Positions 8,315-17,205 of a DNA stretch of 64,000 bases are shown piece by piece. Numbering within the stretch: position 1 is the stretch's first letter; every line of letters starts with the position of its first letter. The translations under genes were made by a program, and so were the position numbers. The notes beneath the pieces were generated by a model, which worked only from the letters and a program-made list of their open reading frames with translations, was not told the origin of the DNA and searched no databases. Source of the DNA: SMWN01 sp965221455 (GTDB lineage: Bacteria; Pseudomonadota; Gammaproteobacteria; Eutrophobiales; Eutrophobiaceae); contig OZ244890.1 of assembly GCA_965221455.1 (NCBI GenBank), forward strand, positions 372,001 to 436,000, in the 5' to 3' direction.

Positions 8315-8343
8315 ATTATTACATAGGAATTTCTCCTTGTCAA
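8315..8343 (-). promoter_or_regulatory. Sigma-70-type promoter of the defence operon
   Basis: A perfect -35 TTGACA (8343-8338) is separated by exactly 17 bp from AATAAT (8320-8315), 5 of 6 to the -10 consensus. The start codon of the half-HsdS gene follows at 8280. This is the clearest promoter match in the window. Confidence 0.7.
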
Positions 8344-8388
8344 TCAGTAATACCATTTTTGTACATATAGCGTGCGGCGATATGCTAA

Positions 8389-8541
8389 CGATCAGATGCT
8401 TTACGCACTGTCGGACGCGATCACTTTTCGGGGTGTCATCATGCGGGCGTTCTTGATGTGAAGGCACTGAATGAGGATATGGATAAAGCCGAGGCCAGCA
8501 TGACAGGGGGCCTGCTGCAAAATAAAGGCTTGGTGGAATAG
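8389..8541 (+). pseudogene. Unrecognised open-frame remnant
   Basis: After an in-frame stop at 8386-8388, a frame of about 50 codons with protein-like composition runs to TAG at 8539. It includes DHFSGCHHAGVLDV and KALNEDMDKAEASMTGGLLQ. There is no good start codon. It probably is the 3' end of a lost gene at the junction between the defence island and hflX. Its family is not recognised. Confidence 0.35.
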
Positions 8542-8552
8542 AGAGTGTTCGC

Positions 8553-9848
8553 CTAGCCTGTTTCTTCGACCAACACTTGACTCAATTCCATACCTGATTC
8601 CCGGAAGAGTCGGCCTAGTCGGTGAGTTTCTATATCAACTTCCATCATCCAGTTACCTGCCTCGCCATTCTCTTCAGTTCGTACGACACCCATGTTAAAC
8701 AAATCAGCACGCAGCTTCCCGGCCGAGGCAGGTATATTCAGGCGATGATGTTGGACTGTGGAGCGTATGAATGTGGTCATCGCGCCTAACAAATTTTCTA
8801 TGCCATCGCCGGTTTTGGCCGACAACCAAACCCTACCCGAAAAACCGTTTTCATCCTTTTCAACTCTTGCGGTCAACTTCTCAAGCCGGTCGATCTTGTT
8901 ATAAACCACAATCTGTGGAATATCCCCGGCGCCGATCTCGTCAATCACCAGATTCACCTGTTGCATCTGACTGTCACGTTGATCACCGGTTGCATCAACA
9001 ATATGCAAAAGTAGATCGGCATCTCTGGTCTCCTCCAAAGTCGCACGAAAAGCAGCAACGAGATCATGCGGAATATGTCGGATAAAACCAACCGTATCGA
9101 TCAATATCACCGGGGTTGCAGGCGCAATCTCAATGCGCCGGAATGTCGGATCAAGCGTGGCAAAAAGTTTATTTGCAGCATGGATATTCGAGCCCGTCAG
9201 CCGATTAAACAAAGTGGATTTCCCGGCATTGGTATAACCCACAAGAGAGACTACCGGTGTATTTGATTTACGACGCCTTTTTCTGCCTTGTTGGCGCTGA
9301 CTCCTGACCTTGTCCAGACGTGCATTAATCGTTTTGATGCGTTTCCCAATCAAACGTCGATCTGTTTCCAACTGGGTTTCACCCGGTCCTCTTAGGCCAA
9401 TACCACCCTTCTGACGTTCAAGATGTGTCCAGACTTTAATTAGACGGGAAGACAGATATTGCAACTGCGCCAATTCAACCTGTAATTTTCCTTCAAAACT
9501 TTTTGCTCGCTGCGCGAATATATCCAGAATCAGGCCTACACGATCAACGACTTTGCACTCACATAAATTTCCCAGATTACGTTCCTGCCGAGGACTGAGT
9601 ACATGATTGAATATGACGACATCGGCCTGATTGTCGGACACTGCTTGCTTGACTTCCCTCGCCTTGCCACTGCCAATGTATAAGCTGGAATCGGGTGTAT
9701 TTCTGGAGCAGGTGATGGTTGCTACAGACTTGAGCCCGGCGGAAGCAACCAGTTCGACAAACTCATCCAGGTCTTCATTGAATTCCGCATTCTGAAAATT
9801 GATATTAACGAGAACGGCAAGCTCGCTGATAGCTGCCTCGTCACGCAA
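8553..9848 (-). CDS. hflX: Ribosome-associated GTPase HflX
   Basis: 431 aa, the usual HflX length. The N-terminal HflX domain contains the glycine-rich block GGIGLRGPGETQLETDRR (~148-165), followed by a coiled helix and a G domain: G1 GYTNAGKST (~204-212), G3 DTVGF (~251-255), G4 NKID (~317-320). HflX splits stalled or stressed ribosomes using GTP. It lies just downstream of hfq, as in many proteobacteria. There is no ATG near the expected N-terminus. The frame upstream has only a TTG at 9848, which fits the family start (x-ELAVLV), so a TTG start is assumed. Confidence 0.95.
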   Translation of the reverse strand: MRDEAAISELAVLVNINFQNAEFNEDLDEFVELVASAGLKSVATITCSRNTPDSSLYIGSGKAREVKQAVSDNQADVVIFNHVLSPRQERNLGNLCECKVVDRVGLILDIFAQRAKSFEGKLQVELAQLQYLSSRLIKVWTHLERQKGGIGLRGPGETQLETDRRLIGKRIKTINARLDKVRSQRQQGRKRRRKSNTPVVSLVGYTNAGKSTLFNRLTGSNIHAANKLFATLDPTFRRIEIAPATPVILIDTVGFIRHIPHDLVAAFRATLEETRDADLLLHIVDATGDQRDSQMQQVNLVIDEIGAGDIPQIVVYNKIDRLEKLTARVEKDENGFSGRVWLSAKTGDGIENLLGAMTTFIRSTVQHHRLNIPASAGKLRADLFNMGVVRTEENGEAGNWMMEVDIETHRLGRLFRESGMELSQVLVEETG

Positions 9849-9880
9849 ATAAATAACCCGAACCCGGAAATACTCGTGAT

Positions 9881-10138
9881 CTAGGTCTTGTCTTGTTCGT
9901 TATGTTGATCATCATCATCCGCTCTCGGCAGTTTGACATTACGCGCTGGAACAATGGTTGATATTGCATGTTTATAAACCAATTGACTGACAGTATTTTT
10001 TAATAACACAACAAATTGATCAAATGACTCCACCTGACCTGTGAGTTTTATTCCATTAACAAGGAAAACCGACACAGGAATTCGCTCTTTTCGTAAAGCG
10101 TTAAGAAACGGATCTTGAAGGGTATGCCCTTTATTCAT
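9881..10138 (-). CDS. hfq: RNA chaperone Hfq
   Basis: 85 aa from the ATG at 10138, preceded by a good ribosome site (AGGGAGAA). It starts MNKGHTLQDPFLNALRKER and carries both Sm motifs: Sm1 around LTGQVESFDQFVVLL and Sm2 YKHAISTIVPAR. The C-terminal tail is short and acidic (DDDDQ). Hfq hexamers bind small RNAs and mRNAs and support their pairing. An in-frame start further upstream (10159) would add residues not seen in the family. It is followed by hflX after a 32-bp gap. Confidence 0.97.
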   Translation of the reverse strand: MNKGHTLQDPFLNALRKERIPVSVFLVNGIKLTGQVESFDQFVVLLKNTVSQLVYKHAISTIVPARNVKLPRADDDDQHNEQDKT

Positions 10139-10269
10139 GAAAATTCTCCCTGTTAACAAATTATTATTCTTATGAACCCCCCGCCCGATCTTCCCTATAA
10201 TATAAAACTTCTAACTGGATAGCGGATCCCTTCAATTGTCCATCCACCGTACCACAATTAGCGCAATCA

Positions 10270-11193
10270 TTACGCATTTTCCTTTAGAATCAAGCGAATT
10301 TTGTCCTCCAGTTTGTGATCGTCACAGTCGAGGCGGATAGCATGCTCCTCCTTCCTGAACCAGGTCATTTGTCGTTTTGCCAACTGCTGTGTCGCAATAA
10401 TTCCTTTTTCCACCATTTCTTTATAGTCTATTTTTCCGTCCAGAAAATTCCAGATCTGTCGATAGCCAACCATGCGCATGGCCGGTAAAGATCCGGAAAA
10501 TCGACTATTTTTATGCAAAGCCCTGACTTCATCAATGAGTCCATCTTCAAGCATCCGCAAAAATCTGTGCTTGATTCTCGCACGAAGTATTGAGCGGTCA
10601 TCCTGATTCAGGATAATTCTAATGGTCTTAAAAGGAAATGGGGTGGGGGTGTCCTGATAATGATCAGTCATACTTCGGCTGGTTATCTCGTACACTTCCA
10701 AAGCACGTTGTATACGCTGCGAGTCATTGGGATGAATCCTCCGGGCAGATATGGGATCAATCTCGGCCAGTCGAGCATGCATGGCCTGCCAACCCATCTC
10801 CTCAGCTTCTGAATCAAGCTGCTGTCTAACTTCCGTGTCCGCGTCCGGCAGGTTCGATATGCCCGATGCCAGTGCACGAAAATATAAACCTGTACCGCCC
10901 ACCAGTAGCGGGATTCGATTCTGATAATGTATTTCGTCAATCGCTTGCAGAGCATCCAAACGGAATCTGGCCGCCGAGTATGTCTCATCAGGCTCACAAA
11001 TATCAATCAAACGATGGGGCACTTCATGCAAAAGTTCCCTGGAGGGCTTGGCGGTACCGATATCCATACCCTTATAAACCATGGCGGAATCAACGCTGAC
11101 AAGTCCGATGGGATATCGTTTAAACAAGGATATGGCAATATCAGTCTTGCCGGTTGCAGTGGGACCCATTAAAAACATGACAGGCAATGTCAT
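10270..11193 (-). CDS. miaA: tRNA dimethylallyltransferase MiaA
   Basis: About 307 aa. The P-loop GPTATGKT lies near the N-terminus, followed by the DSAMVYKGMDIGTAKPS block, LLVGGTGLYFRAL, and the C-terminal QLAKRQMTWFRKE region. It transfers an isopentenyl group to A37 of tRNAs reading UNN codons. The ATG at 11193 lies 2 bp after the mutL stop; a TTG at 11199 would overlap mutL. The order mutL-miaA-hfq-hflX is conserved in gammaproteobacteria. The 131-bp gap before hfq may hold the hfq promoter. Confidence 0.97.
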   Translation of the reverse strand: MTLPVMFLMGPTATGKTDIAISLFKRYPIGLVSVDSAMVYKGMDIGTAKPSRELLHEVPHRLIDICEPDETYSAARFRLDALQAIDEIHYQNRIPLLVGGTGLYFRALASGISNLPDADTEVRQQLDSEAEEMGWQAMHARLAEIDPISARRIHPNDSQRIQRALEVYEITSRSMTDHYQDTPTPFPFKTIRIILNQDDRSILRARIKHRFLRMLEDGLIDEVRALHKNSRFSGSLPAMRMVGYRQIWNFLDGKIDYKEMVEKGIIATQQLAKRQMTWFRKEEHAIRLDCDDHKLEDKIRLILKENA

Positions 11194-11195
11194 GA

Positions 11196-12977
11196 TCAAA
11201 CTTTCCTCGTCAACAAGGCCTTCAACATTACTTCATCAAGTATCCTCCAGGCACCATGCCGAGAATGATGGGCATCACTACCAGACATTTCTATCGGCCC
11301 CGAACCCGGACTGTTTATTTCAGAGATCATTTGTCCGACACTATTGTTATCGATTTTCATTAATCCAGAATCATTGACATGTCCGGACATCATGCTAATG
11401 ATCTCTGCACTGGATTTTCCCGACTTTATCAGTGACACCATATCATCAATCAGACGACCAACATCTGCATACGCCAGCAACAGTGGAATTTCGCGAACGG
11501 ATAAACTATCCGGTGCGACCCTTTCCAACACCAATCCAAAATCCTTAAAAACCGATGCGTTTGCTGCGATGAAATCACCTCGCTCCGTTGCGACAGCGAT
11601 TGTCAATGGGACAAGTAGCGGTCTACGACGAATACCTTGTTCTGCAAAACTATCCTTCAGTTTTGCCAGGGCGACAATTTCATTACATTTAAAAACATCG
11701 AGTAAAAATATTTGTCCTTCTTGTTGCGTTATCAAATACCGATCCTTAATCAGCAGAAAATCGTTTGAACCCGAAGCCAATGTATTCCAATGTCCATGAG
11801 TATTGACCTGCGGTCTGTATTTCAAGGAAGATCGGGGAGAAGAGTCCCGGGGAAATGAGTCCTGGGGAAATGAGTCCTGGGGAGAAGAGTCCCGGGGAAA
11901 TGAGTATTGCGCCTTCTGTTCATCGACGCTACGTTCTTGTTCTCCTTCGTCGTGCCTACCAGGCTGGCCTGCCTCGCTTAAGGCACTGAAAATAAAATCA
12001 TGTACATCTCTGGCCTGGCGAAATCTAACTTCGTGTTTAGCGGGATGCACATTCACATCGACATTCGCAGCATCCATTTCCAAAAATAAAACATAGACGG
12101 CATGTTTGCCGGGATAGAAATGATCTTGAGTGGCCATGCGGACGGCATGATTCACTTGTTTATCCCGAATCACTCTACCATTCAAATAGAAATATTGTTG
12201 ATCCACCTGATTTCTCGCTATCTCGGGATGACCAAACCATCCCCACAGCCGCAAACCACCTCGTTCGTGATTAAGCTCAAGGGAATTTGCGAAAAATTTA
12301 TTGCCAAGTATTGTTCGTGTCCGTTCTGCGGAATTCTTTTGCTTACCGGAACATTGCAAGATGGTTTTATTGTTATGTTTTAAATGAAATGAAACATCAT
12401 GACGACTCAAAGCCATGCGCCTGACAATCTCGCGTATGTGAAAAAATTCAGTGTTGTCCGTGCGCAGAAATTTGCGCCTGGCCGGCGTATTAAAAAAAAG
12501 ATCCCGTACCTCGACATGAGTCCCCACTGTCATTCCCATGGGCACTTGTTCAGAGTCGATATTTTCCTGTGTCGCATCAATGGACCAACCATGATCTTGA
12601 GTCGCAAGTCGAGAAGACAATTTGAGTCGAGAGACAGAAGCAACACTGGAAAGCGCCTCGCCGCGAAATCCCAGAGTATCGATTCTTTCCAGATCAGCCT
12701 GTGTCATGAGTTTGCTGGTGGCGTGCTGCGCCAATGCCAGTGACAAATCATCAGGATGAATACCATGACCATTGTCCTGAATGCTTATCAGTGACCGTCC
12801 ACCTTTCCTGATATTAAGTATTACCTCGCTTGCTCCTGCATCCAGACTATTCTCCATTAATTCCTTGACCACGGACGCAGGACGTTCAATCACTTCACCT
12901 GCAGCAATTTGGTTCGCAAGCGAGAGCGGGAGCTTATATATTCTTTGGCTTACATCAGTCACTGCCATGGTCACCAT
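11196..12977 (-). CDS. mutL: DNA mismatch repair protein MutL with an expanded linker
   Basis: 593 aa. The N-terminal GHKL ATPase shows VVKELMENSLDAGAS (Glu42, Asn43), DNGHGI (68-73) and GFRGEAL (103-109), then the transducer domain up to about residue 340. The C-terminal dimerisation domain lacks the metal-binding DQHAxxE endonuclease motif, as in methyl-directed MutL. Between the domains (residues ~357-381) a pentapeptide repeat (FPRDS/SPQDS type) is encoded by 15-bp tandem units. It couples MutS recognition to downstream excision. The start may be M1 or M4, 9 bp apart. Confidence 0.96.
   Translation of the reverse strand: MVTMAVTDVSQRIYKLPLSLANQIAAGEVIERPASVVKELMENSLDAGASEVILNIRKGGRSLISIQDNGHGIHPDDLSLALAQHATSKLMTQADLERIDTLGFRGEALSSVASVSRLKLSSRLATQDHGWSIDATQENIDSEQVPMGMTVGTHVEVRDLFFNTPARRKFLRTDNTEFFHIREIVRRMALSRHDVSFHLKHNNKTILQCSGKQKNSAERTRTILGNKFFANSLELNHERGGLRLWGWFGHPEIARNQVDQQYFYLNGRVIRDKQVNHAVRMATQDHFYPGKHAVYVLFLEMDAANVDVNVHPAKHEVRFRQARDVHDFIFSALSEAGQPGRHDEGEQERSVDEQKAQYSFPRDSSPQDSFPQDSFPRDSSPRSSLKYRPQVNTHGHWNTLASGSNDFLLIKDRYLITQQEGQIFLLDVFKCNEIVALAKLKDSFAEQGIRRRPLLVPLTIAVATERGDFIAANASVFKDFGLVLERVAPDSLSVREIPLLLAYADVGRLIDDMVSLIKSGKSSAEIISMMSGHVNDSGLMKIDNNSVGQMISEINSPGSGPIEMSGSDAHHSRHGAWRILDEVMLKALLTRKV
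11834..11907. repeat. 15-bp tandem repeat in the mutL linker
   Basis: About four units of 15 bp (plus strand consensus GAGTCCTGGGGAAAT, with C/T and AAT/GAA variants) lie within mutL. The period keeps the frame, so copy changes would lengthen or shorten the flexible linker by five residues without breaking the protein. Confidence 0.85.
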
Positions 12978-13162
12978 GATACGGCGGCTGTGGATATCGG
13001 GATATAAAAATATAATCTGCCATGTGTATATTCGTCGAAATCAGACGACTGCAAGACCATTGATAGCAGCACTTACCTTTCCATGCTGACGATTGGACAA
13101 GATCGTCTAAAATATTCCAGGATTATTACTGACGGCGGCATGGACAACCAGGGTGGGCACAG

Positions 13163-14458
13163 TTAAGTGGCAGGGATAATCAGAACCTGTCCAACTCGAA
13201 CTGTATCACTCTTCAACCGATTGGAATCACGCAATGTACTCATACTCACTCTGTATTGCCGCGCAATATGTGAGAGTGTATCCCCACGCACAATGACATG
13301 TTTTCGATTTGCCACTGAGGCGAGTAACGTTCCTTCAGGCGCATAGTCTCTAAAATATCCTTTCAGACCATTTAATAACGACTTGGCCAGTCTGCTTTGG
13401 TAGCGTGCATCCTGCAATTTTTTCTCTTCTTCAGGATTGGAAATATAAGCTGTCTCAACCAATATTGATGGAATATCCGGTGATTTAAGTACCGCAAAAC
13501 CCGCCGATTGAACATGCTTCTTATGTGTCTTACCGAGTTTTTTCAGGCTCGCCAGAACTCTGTCGGCAACACCCATGCTCGCTTCAAGACTTGCTGTTTG
13601 AGAAAGATCCAGCAATACGGATGCCAAAACATTATCTTTGTCATCAAGACTTACACCTCCGACGAGATCAGATGCGTTCTCGCGTTCAGCCAGCCAACGT
13701 GCAGCTTCGCTACTCGCCCCCCTGTTTGACAGGATATATACGGAAGAACCCTTGACCCTCGGATCTTTAAAAGCGTCCGCATGAATAGAAACAAACAAGT
13801 CCGCCTTATGCTCTCTGGCTTTATCAATTCTCTTGCGTAGCCTGAGAAAATAATCGCCTTCCCGTATGAGAACTGCCTGCATTCCATATTCCTGATTAAC
13901 CAATTTAGCCAAATTCTTTGCTATCCGCAGTGTCACATCCTTTTCCAGTACGCCACGCGATCCCACCGCACCGGGATCATCCCCACCATGACCTGCATCA
14001 ATGGCAATAATGACATCCTTTGGTCTTTTCTTGTCTGCTTGAGTAATTACCTGCTTGACTTCTTTTGGATCATTTTCATGATACAAATCGACGACCAAAC
14101 GATGACCATATTGCCTGTTGGGTTGGAGCAAAAAACTCCGCATTCGGAGTTTTTTCTTCAGATCGAAGACGACACGTAGATCAGATTCATCTCTCACTGC
14201 GCTACGAATATTTTGCAAAAATTTATCGGTGCTCACAGGCTTATTGATCGCACCAGCCATTTTCACATTATCAATATCGACAACCAGTCGCATCGGATCG
14301 GAAAGTAACTGCAATTTGTGTTCAACCGAGCCGGAGACATCAAAAACCACCCGCGTGTTATCAGGCGCCGCCCAAACCCGGACATTCTGCACCGCAACCT
14401 GCTCCGCAAAGGCGGGAACAGATAACACTAAGCTCAAAATCAAACATAACCGACGCAT
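13163..14458 (-). CDS. amiC: N-acetylmuramoyl-L-alanine amidase (AmiC-type) with AMIN and LysM domains
   Basis: 431 aa from the ATG at 14458. A signal peptide (MRRLCLILSLVLSVPAFA) leads into an AMIN domain (~25-125), then a zinc Amidase_3 domain with IAIDAGHGGDDPGA, DLFVSIHADAF and the catalytic Glu in SILVETAYIS, and a C-terminal LysM module (VIVRGDTLSHIARQY). It should be periplasmic and cleave the peptide stem from murein during septum splitting, targeted by AMIN and LysM. A GTG at 14488 would add ten residues before the signal peptide; the ATG is preferred. It lies between tsaE and mutL, the usual neighbours. Confidence 0.93.
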   Translation of the reverse strand: MRRLCLILSLVLSVPAFAEQVAVQNVRVWAAPDNTRVVFDVSGSVEHKLQLLSDPMRLVVDIDNVKMAGAINKPVSTDKFLQNIRSAVRDESDLRVVFDLKKKLRMRSFLLQPNRQYGHRLVVDLYHENDPKEVKQVITQADKKRPKDVIIAIDAGHGGDDPGAVGSRGVLEKDVTLRIAKNLAKLVNQEYGMQAVLIREGDYFLRLRKRIDKAREHKADLFVSIHADAFKDPRVKGSSVYILSNRGASSEAARWLAERENASDLVGGVSLDDKDNVLASVLLDLSQTASLEASMGVADRVLASLKKLGKTHKKHVQSAGFAVLKSPDIPSILVETAYISNPEEEKKLQDARYQSRLAKSLLNGLKGYFRDYAPEGTLLASVANRKHVIVRGDTLSHIARQYRVSMSTLRDSNRLKSDTVRVGQVLIIPAT

Positions 14459-14596
14459 GGTCTTGGATCCGTCAATTTCCTTCAACACTATCTCAATTTG
14501 CTTGTTAGCTTAAATAATTTCAAGTTTTATCTAGAAGATCAATCTATATAACTGTTTTATAGGTAATAGTAAAGAAAAAACAAGCCAAAATGCTGG

Positions 14597-15046
14597 TCAA
14601 AAACCGCGAATAATTTTTTCACCTGTTGCCGTATCAGCCTCCAGGAACACTTTTCTTTGCTCATCCTGATATTGGATTTGAATGAAAACGTCCGGCGATC
14701 CAAGCAGTACAGCACCGTTTTCCGGCCATTCCACCAAACAAGTACTCGATGCAGAGAAATAATCCCTGATGCCTATACACTCAAGTTCTTCAGGGTCATT
14801 AAGCCGGTATAGATCAAAATGGAAAACTTCCAGGTCATTGAATTGATAAGGTTCAACGAGTGTATAGGTCGGACTCTTGACGGCTCCATGATGCCCGAAC
14901 CTACTTAAAAATCCTCTGACCAGCGTGGTCTTGCCTGCACCCAGTTCTCCCTGCAAAAATAACTTGCTACCCACCGGACACAGACTCGCTAATTTCCGGC
15001 CGAGTGCCTCCATGGCATGAGTATCAATAATATCAAGTCGGCACAT
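14597..15046 (-). CDS. tsaE: tRNA threonylcarbamoyladenosine biosynthesis ATPase TsaE
   Basis: 149 aa. The Walker A motif GELGAGKTTLVRGFL lies around residues 33-47, followed by KSPTYTLVEPY and HFDLYRLNDPEELE, then LVEWPENG, all hallmarks of the family. TsaE is the ATPase that works with TsaB and TsaD to make t6A37 in ANN-decoding tRNAs. The 5' end overlaps the 3' end of nnr by 14 bp, a standard arrangement suggesting translational coupling. Confidence 0.96.
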   Translation of the reverse strand: MCRLDIIDTHAMEALGRKLASLCPVGSKLFLQGELGAGKTTLVRGFLSRFGHHGAVKSPTYTLVEPYQFNDLEVFHFDLYRLNDPEELECIGIRDYFSASSTCLVEWPENGAVLLGSPDVFIQIQYQDEQRKVFLEADTATGEKIIRGF

Positions 15047-16541
15047 TGAGTAATTTTCTTATCCACGGCATCAAATCGCTGGCTAACATGCCACGCTCAC
15101 CATCAATCGCTGCATTGTCCGCAGCGGCGGCATGTAGACATACGCCAAATCTTGCTGCATCTATCGCCTCCAGTCCCAAAGCGATTTTCTGGGCTAACAG
15201 TCCTGCGATTATACCTGTCAGGACATCACCCATACCACCGCTCGCCATGCCCGGGTTTCCGTCCGAACAGATCGAGATGTTGCCTTCAGCATCGGCAATC
15301 ACTGTACCACTGCCTTTCAGTACGGTAATACCTCCAAATTTTTTCTGTATTTCTTTCGCGGCAGCAAGCCGATCCGCCTGAATCTGTGCAGTATCACAAT
15401 TGAGCAACCGTGCTGCTTCACCGGGATGCGGTGTTAAAACCCAGTGGTCAGAATGAACAGGATCCCGGGCAAGAATGTTCAATGCGTCTGCATCAACAAC
15501 TAAAGGTAAATTACTTTGCAGAATTTTGGAAAATAACGCAGCAGCCCATTCTGATTGACCCAGACCCGGACCTATTGCCACCACACTTGCCTTTGCAAAA
15601 AGTGGCTCGATATCGGCAGGATCGGCAACCGCATGAGCCATAATCTCCGGCACAGCCATGGAGATAAGCGCTGCATGATCAGTGCGTGTAGCAAGACTGA
15701 CCAACCCGGCACCGGTTCGCGCTGCTGCTTCGGCACAAAGTCTTGCAGCACCGGCAAAACCGGTGTCGCCCCCGATTACAAGGACATGTCCGTAGCTGCC
15801 TTTGTGAGAGGATTTCGATCTGGGTTTGATTGAAGATTTTAGATCATCCAGTGTAATTCGCTCAGTCATTGAGTTTACTTTTGTAAATACTTCATCAGGC
15901 ACAGCCAATTTATTGAAATGGAGTGCACCTGTATATTCCATACCTTGTCCGGTAATTAAACCTTGTTTTAACCCTATGAATGTCATCGTCGCATCCGCCT
16001 TGACGGCGCACCCCATAACACTGCCTGAATCCGCATTCAATCCTGAGGGAATATCAAGAGATAAGACCGGCGCGTGACTATAGCTGATCGCGTTAATGGC
16101 TTCTCGCCATCGGCCGGTCACCTGTCGGTCAAGTCCTGTACCGAGCAGGGCGTCAACAATCACGTCATAATCATTGATATTTTCATTACCAAACGGCAAG
16201 GATTGTAAACCATCATCGGCACATTTATCTGCGGCAAGTAATGCATCACCGGCTAGTTTGTAATGGTCACCTACATGTCGTAATTCAACGGCAAGACCGT
16301 CCACATGTGCAAGTCCTGCCAGGATATAGCCATCACCACCATTATTTCCCGAGCCACAAAGCACGAGAATATTTTTTGCTGCGGGCCATTGGGTTCGCAG
16401 TAATTGATAAGCGGCTTGCCCCGCTCTTTCCATTAAAGTCATGCCCGGAATGGAAAATTCTTCTATGGCTAACCGATCCAGTTCCCGAACCTGGGTCGCG
16501 AGGTACAACTTCTCCGGCAAGGGCGGTTTTGGTGATGGCAT
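15033..16541 (-). CDS. nnr: Bifunctional NAD(P)H-hydrate epimerase / ADP-dependent dehydratase
   Basis: 502 aa, a fusion of YjeF_N epimerase (~1-215; VLCGSGNNGGDGYILA, DALLGTGLDR) and the C-terminal ribokinase-like dehydratase (~235-500; GSYGHVLVIGGDTGFAGAA, LTPHPGEAARLL, GNPGMASGGMGDVLTGIIA). It repairs damaged NAD(P)HX back to NAD(P)H. It is located between orn and tsaE, 15 bp from orn. No unusual features are visible. Confidence 0.96.
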   Translation of the reverse strand: MPSPKPPLPEKLYLATQVRELDRLAIEEFSIPGMTLMERAGQAAYQLLRTQWPAAKNILVLCGSGNNGGDGYILAGLAHVDGLAVELRHVGDHYKLAGDALLAADKCADDGLQSLPFGNENINDYDVIVDALLGTGLDRQVTGRWREAINAISYSHAPVLSLDIPSGLNADSGSVMGCAVKADATMTFIGLKQGLITGQGMEYTGALHFNKLAVPDEVFTKVNSMTERITLDDLKSSIKPRSKSSHKGSYGHVLVIGGDTGFAGAARLCAEAAARTGAGLVSLATRTDHAALISMAVPEIMAHAVADPADIEPLFAKASVVAIGPGLGQSEWAAALFSKILQSNLPLVVDADALNILARDPVHSDHWVLTPHPGEAARLLNCDTAQIQADRLAAAKEIQKKFGGITVLKGSGTVIADAEGNISICSDGNPGMASGGMGDVLTGIIAGLLAQKIALGLEAIDAARFGVCLHAAAADNAAIDGERGMLASDLMPWIRKLLNVPT

Positions 16542-16556
16542 TCAGGGGGTAGGGGT

Positions 16557-17099
16557 TCAACGAATAAAGAAGTGCTCGCGATAGAATTTTAATTCATTGA
16601 TAGAGTCACGTATATCCTGCATGGCCAGATGTTCCGAATGTTTTTTAAACGTCGGTTTCCCCGGATACCAACGTGTAGTCATTTCCTTTACGGAACTCAC
16701 ATCAAGATTTCGATAATGAAAATACTGTTCCAGTTGCGGCATCAGGCGGCTTAAGAACCGACGATCCTGACAGATACTATTACCACACATGGGAGAAACT
16801 TTTTGTGGGACGAACTTGCGCAGGAACTTCAGCGTCATACGCTCTGCATCAGCATCCGCATACGGACTTTCCAATACGCGTTTCACCAGACCGGATTGGT
16901 TGTGCTGACGGGTGTTCCATTTATCCATCGCCAGCAAAATCTGCTCAGTCTGATGCACAGCAATGGTTGGCCCTTCGGCAAGGATATTTAGTTCAGAATC
17001 TGTCACAATTGTTGCGACCTCAATGATACAATCATTGTCTGTGTCAAGACCTGTCATTTCGAGGTCAATCCAGATGAGATTACTTGGAGATGATGTCAT
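16557..17099 (-). CDS. orn: Oligoribonuclease
   Basis: 180 aa, typical length. DEDDh exonuclease motifs are present: LIWIDLEMTGLD (first Asp/Glu), the middle Asp in SICQDRRFLSRLMP, and the HLAMQDIRDSINELKFYR block with catalytic His and Asp. It degrades RNA dinucleotides, including pGpG from c-di-GMP breakdown, which fits the two GGDEF/EAL proteins elsewhere in the window. It is the first gene of the leftward orn-nnr-tsaE-amiC-mutL-miaA-hfq-hflX run and is divergent from the M48 protease. Confidence 0.97.
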   Translation of the reverse strand: MTSSPSNLIWIDLEMTGLDTDNDCIIEVATIVTDSELNILAEGPTIAVHQTEQILLAMDKWNTRQHNQSGLVKRVLESPYADADAERMTLKFLRKFVPQKVSPMCGNSICQDRRFLSRLMPQLEQYFHYRNLDVSSVKEMTTRWYPGKPTFKKHSEHLAMQDIRDSINELKFYREHFFIR

Positions 17100-17205
17100 T
17101 TACAAATTGAGTCCCTGTTTTCTTTGACAGTCACATTCTAACCATAATACGTACCACCTGAGAATAGATTAAGAAATTTGGGACAATGTCAGAATTATTG
17201 AAACC

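Noticed and set aside
8321..8334. ATG-TAA minimal reading frame after AAGGAG upstream of the half-HsdS gene
   Set aside because: It lies between the -35 and -10 boxes of the predicted promoter, so it would not be transcribed.
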